Origin: an uncultured Porphyromonadaceae bacterium
GTDB taxonomy: Bacteria > Bacteroidota > Bacteroidia > Bacteroidales > Muribaculaceae
DNA: 64,000 nucleotides
Assembly: GCA_905202215.1 (NCBI GenBank)
Contig: CAJKRG010000003.1
Coordinates: 1 to 64,000 of the forward strand
Direction of reading: 5' to 3'
Positions within the stretch are counted from its first letter, which is position 1. The number at the start of each line of letters is the position of its first letter. Below the pieces are notes generated by a model. The model saw nothing but the letters and a program-made list of their open reading frames with translations, was not told the DNA's origin and searched no databases. Both the position numbers and the translations under genes were made by a program. Shown here piece after piece: positions 59,905-64,000 of the stretch.

Positions 59905-60516
59905 TTACGCTTCTTTAAGCTCCTGCAGACGCGCGAGATACTTGCCGATGATGTCGAATTCGAGGTTTACGACCGAACCTTTGGCTATGTTGCAGAAGTT
60001 GGTGTGCTCGAAAGTGTAGGGGATTATTGCCACGCGGAAACTTGACACCGTACTGTCGCATACGGTCAGACTCACGCCATTGACGGTCACGGAACCCTTT
60101 TCGACTGTCATATAACCTTTGAGGGCCATTTCGCGCGGTACCTCATATTCGAATGTGAAGTATGTGCTGCCGTCGGCCTCCTCGACGTGTGTGCACACTG
60201 CCGTGGTGTCGACATGGCCCTGGACGATATGGCCGTCGAGGCGTCCGTTCATGATCATGGAGCGCTCGAGGTTCACGAGGTCGCCTTCCTTGAGCAGACC
60301 GAGATTGGAGCGGTCGAGGGTCTCGCGGATCGCGGTGACGGTATATGTGCGGTCCGGTCTCACCTCAGTGACGGTGAGGCATACGCCGTTGTGTGCCACT
60401 GACTGATCTATGTGAAGCTCGTCGGCAAACGAACAGCTGATAGTCAGCTCGATATTACCGCCGTCGCGGCTGACGCCCGTCACCCGGGCGGCTTCTTCTA
60501 CTATTCCTGAAAACAT
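59905..60516 (-). CDS. ribE: Riboflavin synthase alpha subunit
   Basis: 203 residues made of two homologous lumazine-binding beta barrels: the first starts MFSGIVEEAARV, the second around MNGRLDGHIVQGHVD. The repeated SVAHNGVCLTV and SVTVNGVSLTV motifs mark the two halves. It makes riboflavin from two molecules of 6,7-dimethyl-8-ribityllumazine. No FMN riboswitch is visible upstream. It starts 26 bp after the GH31 gene on the same strand, which is an odd partner; ribE may have its own promoter within the end of the GH31 gene. Confidence 0.96.
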   Translation of the reverse strand: MFSGIVEEAARVTGVSRDGGNIELTISCSFADELHIDQSVAHNGVCLTVTEVRPDRTYTVTAIRETLDRSNLGLLKEGDLVNLERSMIMNGRLDGHIVQGHVDTTAVCTHVEEADGSTYFTFEYEVPREMALKGYMTVEKGSVTVNGVSLTVCDSTVSSFRVAIIPYTFEHTNFCNIAKGSVVNLEFDIIGKYLARLQELKEA

Positions 60517-60542
60517 GTTCTGGTGTTATTTGAGTCGATAAA

Positions 60543-62852
60543 CTATTTGTTTATTGATATGTCTGTCTTTGTTCCCGGAGTATAGAGCACTGTAAACTCG
60601 AGGAGCCTGGTCTTTGGATCGTAGCGGTACTGAAGGGTCTCTTTGCCGGCCTTGACGGTGCGCGGGGCTGTAGTCTGGCAATTGACCCTGAACTGTAGCT
60701 CGACAGTGGCCGGCGCGCCGGGATATGTGCCTTCCGATGTAAGACGTATGCTTGTCTTTTTGGCGCTGTCCTTGCCTTCGAAGTGTATCAGGCGGTATTG
60801 TCCGCGCTCTATCGTGCCGGGAGTCATGCGGTTGTCATCGAAGAGTGTGTAGCCGCTTTTTACATCCGGTAGAGGATAGTAGTTGATTGTAAAGCGGTCA
60901 GCGCGGTAGTCGCCTGTATTGTCCATGGCGTATTCGGCTGTGGGGATGAAGGCTCCGGCGCGGACGAAGACCGGAAGCGTGCCGAGTGGTGCGGGATATG
61001 CCGCGGCTGTGCTTCCGCCGGCGTAGACCGACGCGGTATTGTTCATGTCGATCCAGCGCGAGCCGCCGGGAAGGTATATGTTGCGCGAGCGTGCGCCTTC
61101 TGTCAGAACGGGCGCAACGAGCACATCGCGGCCCCACAGGAATTCATCGCCGGTGTCGCTGCCCTTGTCGCCGTGGAAATCGAGCGGACGCACCAGAGGC
61201 CAGCCTTTTGTGCTGTTTTCGTATGCGAGGGTGTAGTTGTACGGAAGCCAGCGGTAGCGGTCTTTTACCAGCTGGAGCAGTTCTTTCTCGTACATCGGGT
61301 AGTGGTATGGCTCGGCAAATTTTGTGCCGTGTGTGCGGAATACCGGCGAGAACAGTCCGAGTTGCAGCCACCGCAGATATAGTTCGGGCATGTATGCCTC
61401 GTCGCCTACGGCGAACCCGCCGAGGTCGCTGGCCATGTAGCCGAGGCCGCTGAGTCCGGAATTGAGCATTATGCGTATCTGAGGCTCGAGGCCGCCCCAG
61501 GAGCGCGACACATCGGTGCTCCAGGGAAATACAGAGAAGCGCTGGAGGCCGGTGGTGCCGCCGCGCATGAGAGTCATCAGGCGTCGGTCGGGATATTTCG
61601 AGGCATACAGATTGGCTATGATCTCGCTCCAGTCGTTGCCGTATTTGTTGTGGTAGAGTCGTGCGGGAAGTCCGTTGGCGTGTACACCGTTTTCGGGGTG
61701 TACCTCGGGTTCGCCGAGGTCGCCCCACCATCCGCCCATGCCCATGTCGGTGAGGCGGCGGTAGCGTTCGGTGAGCCACTGGCGGTCGAGAGGCGACGAT
61801 ACGTCGAACATGGCACCTTTGCCTACCCATATCTCCACGGGCTGCACGGCTCCCGAGGCATCACGCAGCAATGCTCCGGCAGCGGCGAGCGAATCGTAGT
61901 TGGCGGCTCCGCGGCCGTCGCGTATCACATATGGCTGCGAAATGGCCACGGTGTTCACTCCGCGGTCCTTGAGGGAGGCAAGCATGCCTTTTGCATCGGG
62001 CCATTGATCTTTATCCCACGCGAGGCGTCCCATATCCTCCTCTTTGCCGTACCAGTAGAGGTCGAGCACGATTCCGTCGAGTGGATAGCCTGCCTGCTTA
62101 AGGGTATCGACGGTGCCTTCAGTCTCGGCCTGGGTACGGTAGCCGTATTTCGAGGTGATATATCCGAGAGACCACATCGGCGGCAGCGGCTGGCGGCCTG
62201 AGAGTTCGGTAAGGTTGTTGGTCAGTTCGGCCGGAGTCGAGCCGTAGACATAGTAGTAGCTTACGGGCTTGTCGCTTTCGGTGATGTATCGCACCGGATT
62301 GCCGAGAATAAGTTCGGAGGCGGCATAATCGTCGAAAACGAGAGCGAAACCGCGGTCGGAAAGTACTACCGGCATGGTGATGTTCATCTGCTTTATGCGC
62401 GGGTCGGAGCCTGTATAGCCGTAGTTCTGCCGGTTGTACATCACAAGGGTGTCGCCGCTCATGGCTATGCTGTGGCCGCGTTCGCCGCCGCCGCGCCATG
62501 TTCCGGGCTGTCCGATGAGGAGCGATGTTTCGGTGAGACCGTTGTTGCTTTCGCGTGTACCCGGATCAACGAGACTGTTGAGGGGTGTGGTGATATGCAG
62601 CGAGCCGTCGGGGCCGAAGCTGAAGCGGATATTGGAGCCTACCGAGAAGTCGCCCGTAGGCATTGCAAGTACACTTTGCTCGGGAGCTATGCTCTGTCCT
62701 TTTGCGACGTTGTCGACACGGACTATGGAAGGCGACATTGCGGTCACGGTAGTGGTGCGGCCGTCGGGATAGGTGTGGCTAAGTGTCTGGGCTGTCGCGC
62801 AGAGCAGATTCAAGGCAATGAAAACGCCCGATATAATGGCTTTTAGACGCAT
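60543..62852 (-). CDS. GH31 family alpha-glycosidase
   Basis: 769 residues from the ATG at 62850-62852; the frame continues 27 codons upstream through the promoter. Signal peptide is MRLKAIISGVFIALNLLCATAQ. The N-terminal beta domain precedes the (beta/alpha)8 barrel. The GH31 nucleophile motif is GWWGDLGEPE, and FRTHGTKFAEPY contains the expected substrate-binding residues of subsite -1. C-terminal beta domains follow (FVRAGAFIPTAEY). GH31 enzymes are alpha-glucosidases, alpha-xylosidases or related; the precise substrate cannot be told. It is probably periplasmic. It is not linked to a SusC/D pair here. Confidence 0.9.
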   Translation of the reverse strand: MRLKAIISGVFIALNLLCATAQTLSHTYPDGRTTTVTAMSPSIVRVDNVAKGQSIAPEQSVLAMPTGDFSVGSNIRFSFGPDGSLHITTPLNSLVDPGTRESNNGLTETSLLIGQPGTWRGGGERGHSIAMSGDTLVMYNRQNYGYTGSDPRIKQMNITMPVVLSDRGFALVFDDYAASELILGNPVRYITESDKPVSYYYVYGSTPAELTNNLTELSGRQPLPPMWSLGYITSKYGYRTQAETEGTVDTLKQAGYPLDGIVLDLYWYGKEEDMGRLAWDKDQWPDAKGMLASLKDRGVNTVAISQPYVIRDGRGAANYDSLAAAGALLRDASGAVQPVEIWVGKGAMFDVSSPLDRQWLTERYRRLTDMGMGGWWGDLGEPEVHPENGVHANGLPARLYHNKYGNDWSEIIANLYASKYPDRRLMTLMRGGTTGLQRFSVFPWSTDVSRSWGGLEPQIRIMLNSGLSGLGYMASDLGGFAVGDEAYMPELYLRWLQLGLFSPVFRTHGTKFAEPYHYPMYEKELLQLVKDRYRWLPYNYTLAYENSTKGWPLVRPLDFHGDKGSDTGDEFLWGRDVLVAPVLTEGARSRNIYLPGGSRWIDMNNTASVYAGGSTAAAYPAPLGTLPVFVRAGAFIPTAEYAMDNTGDYRADRFTINYYPLPDVKSGYTLFDDNRMTPGTIERGQYRLIHFEGKDSAKKTSIRLTSEGTYPGAPATVELQFRVNCQTTAPRTVKAGKETLQYRYDPKTRLLEFTVLYTPGTKTDISINK

Positions 62853-62877
62853 TTTAAGCAATTTGGAGTATGATATA

Positions 62878-62908
62878 CAAAAATAATGATATAATCTTAA
62901 ATGGCAAA
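62878..62908 (-). promoter_or_regulatory. Promoter of the GH31 gene
   Basis: On the minus strand, TTTTG (overlapping 62905-62908), 19 nt, then TATTTTTG (62878-62885), 25 nt before the ATG. It is one of the best promoter matches in the window. Confidence 0.75.
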
Positions 62909-62977
62909 ATATTCTTTTAGGGGCGAGGGGCAAGGGAGGAGGGGCGGGATTATTATTTCATGTGCCCGACGTCCCCG

Positions 62978-63358
62978 TCAGAGGAGATTGCGGAGAATCC
63001 ACCAGGCGATTATGGCCAGGAGGATAGCGGTGAGAATGGCGGGGCGTACAGCGCGGGCGTGCAGCCGCGGCCATGTCCGGCGGCCGTTTTCGACTATGAT
63101 ATAGAATATGGCGGTTGGTACGGCGAAAAACACAAACGGATTGTAGCTCCATGCGGAGGCTATATCGCCGTGAAGGAGGGCGTGAAATGCGCGCTGGCTT
63201 CCGCAGCCGGGGCAGTCGTAGCCCGTAAGAAGCCTGAAGAGGCAGCGTGGCGATCGGCCTGCGAGCGGGTCGTGGTTGTAGTAATACCAACAAAATATGG
63301 CGGCTACGGCGAGCAATGCTGCCGCCGTAGCCGCCATGCGGAATTTCATATCTTTCAT
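62978..63358 (-). CDS. DUF2752 family small membrane protein
   Basis: 126 residues from the ATG at 63356-63358. The motif LTGYDCPGCGSQRAFHALLHGD (the CPGCGxxR signature) defines DUF2752. There are three membrane helices (about 8-25, 72-90, 104-122). The function is unknown. Its ATG overlaps the stop of the GYF_2/CD225 gene (ATGA), so the two are translated together; this pairing is seen in many Bacteroidetes. The 125-bp spacer downstream toward GH31 holds a G-rich tract and a GACG/CGTC short hairpin, but no gene. Confidence 0.85.
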   Translation of the reverse strand: MKDMKFRMAATAAALLAVAAIFCWYYYNHDPLAGRSPRCLFRLLTGYDCPGCGSQRAFHALLHGDIASAWSYNPFVFFAVPTAIFYIIVENGRRTWPRLHARAVRPAILTAILLAIIAWWILRNLL

Positions 63359-63906
63359 TCTCCGAAGAGAGAGCTCATGAACATCACGGGGAAGAATCCC
63401 AGAGCTATGGCTATCATGATAAGCCATGCCGCGATTTCAGATGCTTTTTTGGCTTTCTCGACATTGCCGCCCTGATAGAAGCTGGTGACACATATCGAGG
63501 CGATGAGAGCACCGATGCTCAGAGGCGAGCAGCAACAGATGGCCAGGCCGATGCTCCATCCGAGATATGTGCTCGGGCAAGGTTCGTCGGGGAGTTCGCG
63601 ACGCGGCATGCGCCTGCCCGGGGTATATGGTGATTCGGGCTTCTGTTCGGCGGCCAGTTCTTCCGTGGTGTCGGTCGGCTCTGCATTGTCCGCGGTCTCC
63701 GATGGTTCGGATTCTGCGGATGTTTTGGCAGGAGCCGGACGGCTTCCGTCGAAAAGGCAGCGCAGTTCTTCGATCTCGCCTGCCGCGCACCAGCGCGGAA
63801 GACCGTCGAACCATACTTTGGTATTCTCGTCGACGGGCATATCGAAGAGCTGTTCCAATTCAAAAGGGCCTTGCTGGCGGCCATCGAGATAAACCCAAAT
63901 CTTCAT
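63355..63906 (-). CDS. GYF_2 plus CD225/dispanin-like membrane protein
   Basis: 183 residues. The N-terminal domain (about 1-50) is a GYF_2 (DUF4339) module: WVYLDGRQQGPFELEQLFDM, then WFDGLPRWCAAGEIEEL. An acidic, Pro-rich linker follows. The C-terminal part (about 100-183) has two membrane helices with the CD225-like cluster of Cys (YLGWSIGLAICCCSPLSIGALI) and FYQGGNVEKAKKASEIA. In eukaryotes, CD225 proteins (IFITMs) alter membrane fusion; the bacterial role is unknown. The GYF_2 module is thought to bind proline-rich peptides. It is the first gene of a two-gene unit with DUF2752; a -7 box lies 24 nt upstream. Confidence 0.85.
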   Translation of the reverse strand: MKIWVYLDGRQQGPFELEQLFDMPVDENTKVWFDGLPRWCAAGEIEELRCLFDGSRPAPAKTSAESEPSETADNAEPTDTTEELAAEQKPESPYTPGRRMPRRELPDEPCPSTYLGWSIGLAICCCSPLSIGALIASICVTSFYQGGNVEKAKKASEIAAWLIMIAIALGFFPVMFMSSLFGE

Positions 63907-63930
63907 ATTGTTTCGTTAAATCAGGAATTG

Positions 63931-63938
63931 CAAAGTTA
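63931..63938 (-). promoter_or_regulatory. -7 box of the GYF_2/CD225-DUF2752 unit
   Basis: TAACTTTG followed by CA on the minus strand, 24 nt before the ATG at 63906. No clear -33 box is seen before the window ends. Confidence 0.55.
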
Positions 63939-64000
63939 AGAAAAAAGCATGTAAACTGTCCTCTTTATTCCGAAAGAATCAGAAATGCTTTACTTCGTAG

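Noticed and set aside
1..64000. tRNA or rRNA genes and riboswitches
   Set aside because: I scanned the spacers by eye and saw no cloverleaf, rRNA-like sequence or known riboswitch core; a covariance-model search would be needed to exclude them fully.

Overview
This looks like chromosomal DNA from a GC-rich member of the Bacteroidales, most like the gut family Muribaculaceae. The evidence is a SusC/SusD glycan-uptake locus run by a hybrid two-component regulator, proteins with type IX secretion (T9SS) tails, Bacteroidales-type small families (DUF3256, DUF2851, DUF2752, GYF_2/CD225), and many promoters with the Bacteroidetes -7 box TAnnTTTG. The family assignment is an inference; no rRNA or tRNA gene is visible to test it. 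I see no CRISPR array, phage or complete insertion sequence.

Layout. 0-2.8 kb: the 3' remnant of a membrane acyltransferase, then mgtE and rsmA. 2.9-10.2 kb: a mannose-use operon (mannose-6-phosphate isomerase, ROK kinase, GH92 mannosidase, MFS transporter) divergent from an AraC regulator. 10.2-12.8 kb: an AT-rich, apparently foreign TIR-domain gene next to a YycJ-like MBL enzyme and an RsmI-like methylase. 12.9-20.7 kb: a 2606-residue secreted subtilisin-like protease. 20.9-25.9 kb: tcdA, a muramidase, pepD, a 56-residue membrane protein, an OmpH/Skp-like lipoprotein and a GT4 glycosyltransferase. 25.9-42.4 kb: a beta-1,4-galactan utilization locus: HTCS regulator, clan GH-A glycosidase, SusC, SusD, a SusE-position lipoprotein, GH53 endo-galactanase and GH2 beta-galactosidase. 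42.5-50.9 kb: housekeeping genes (xseB, xseA, DUF3256, DEAD-box helicase, DUF2007, tyrS, cdd, a TPR protein, a MATE exporter). 51-57 kb: two secreted T9SS-type proteins divergent from a membrane-anchored TPR-HTH regulator. 57-64 kb: folA, thyA, DUF2851, ribE, a GH31 glycosidase, and a DUF2752 / GYF_2-CD225 membrane pair.

How it fits together. In the galactan locus, the lipid-anchored GH53 enzyme should cut galactan at the surface, SusC/D import the oligosaccharides, the periplasmic glycosidases release galactose, and the HTCS senses oligosaccharides and induces the locus. The mannose operon should release mannose, import it, phosphorylate it and isomerize it to fructose-6-phosphate. The 51-57 kb block looks like a regulator with its own surface-protein targets.

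The most interesting non-genic signals are a nested palindromic element flanked by 9-bp direct repeats (56.9-57.2 kb), a perfect 25-bp inverted repeat ending 5 bp before the MATE start codon, a tandem 11-mer between the secreted-protein operon and its divergent regulator, and TGTCCG repeats spaced 21 bp apart upstream of the galactan locus. I found no clear multi-gene system that is new; the TIR gene and the 51-57 kb block are the best leads.
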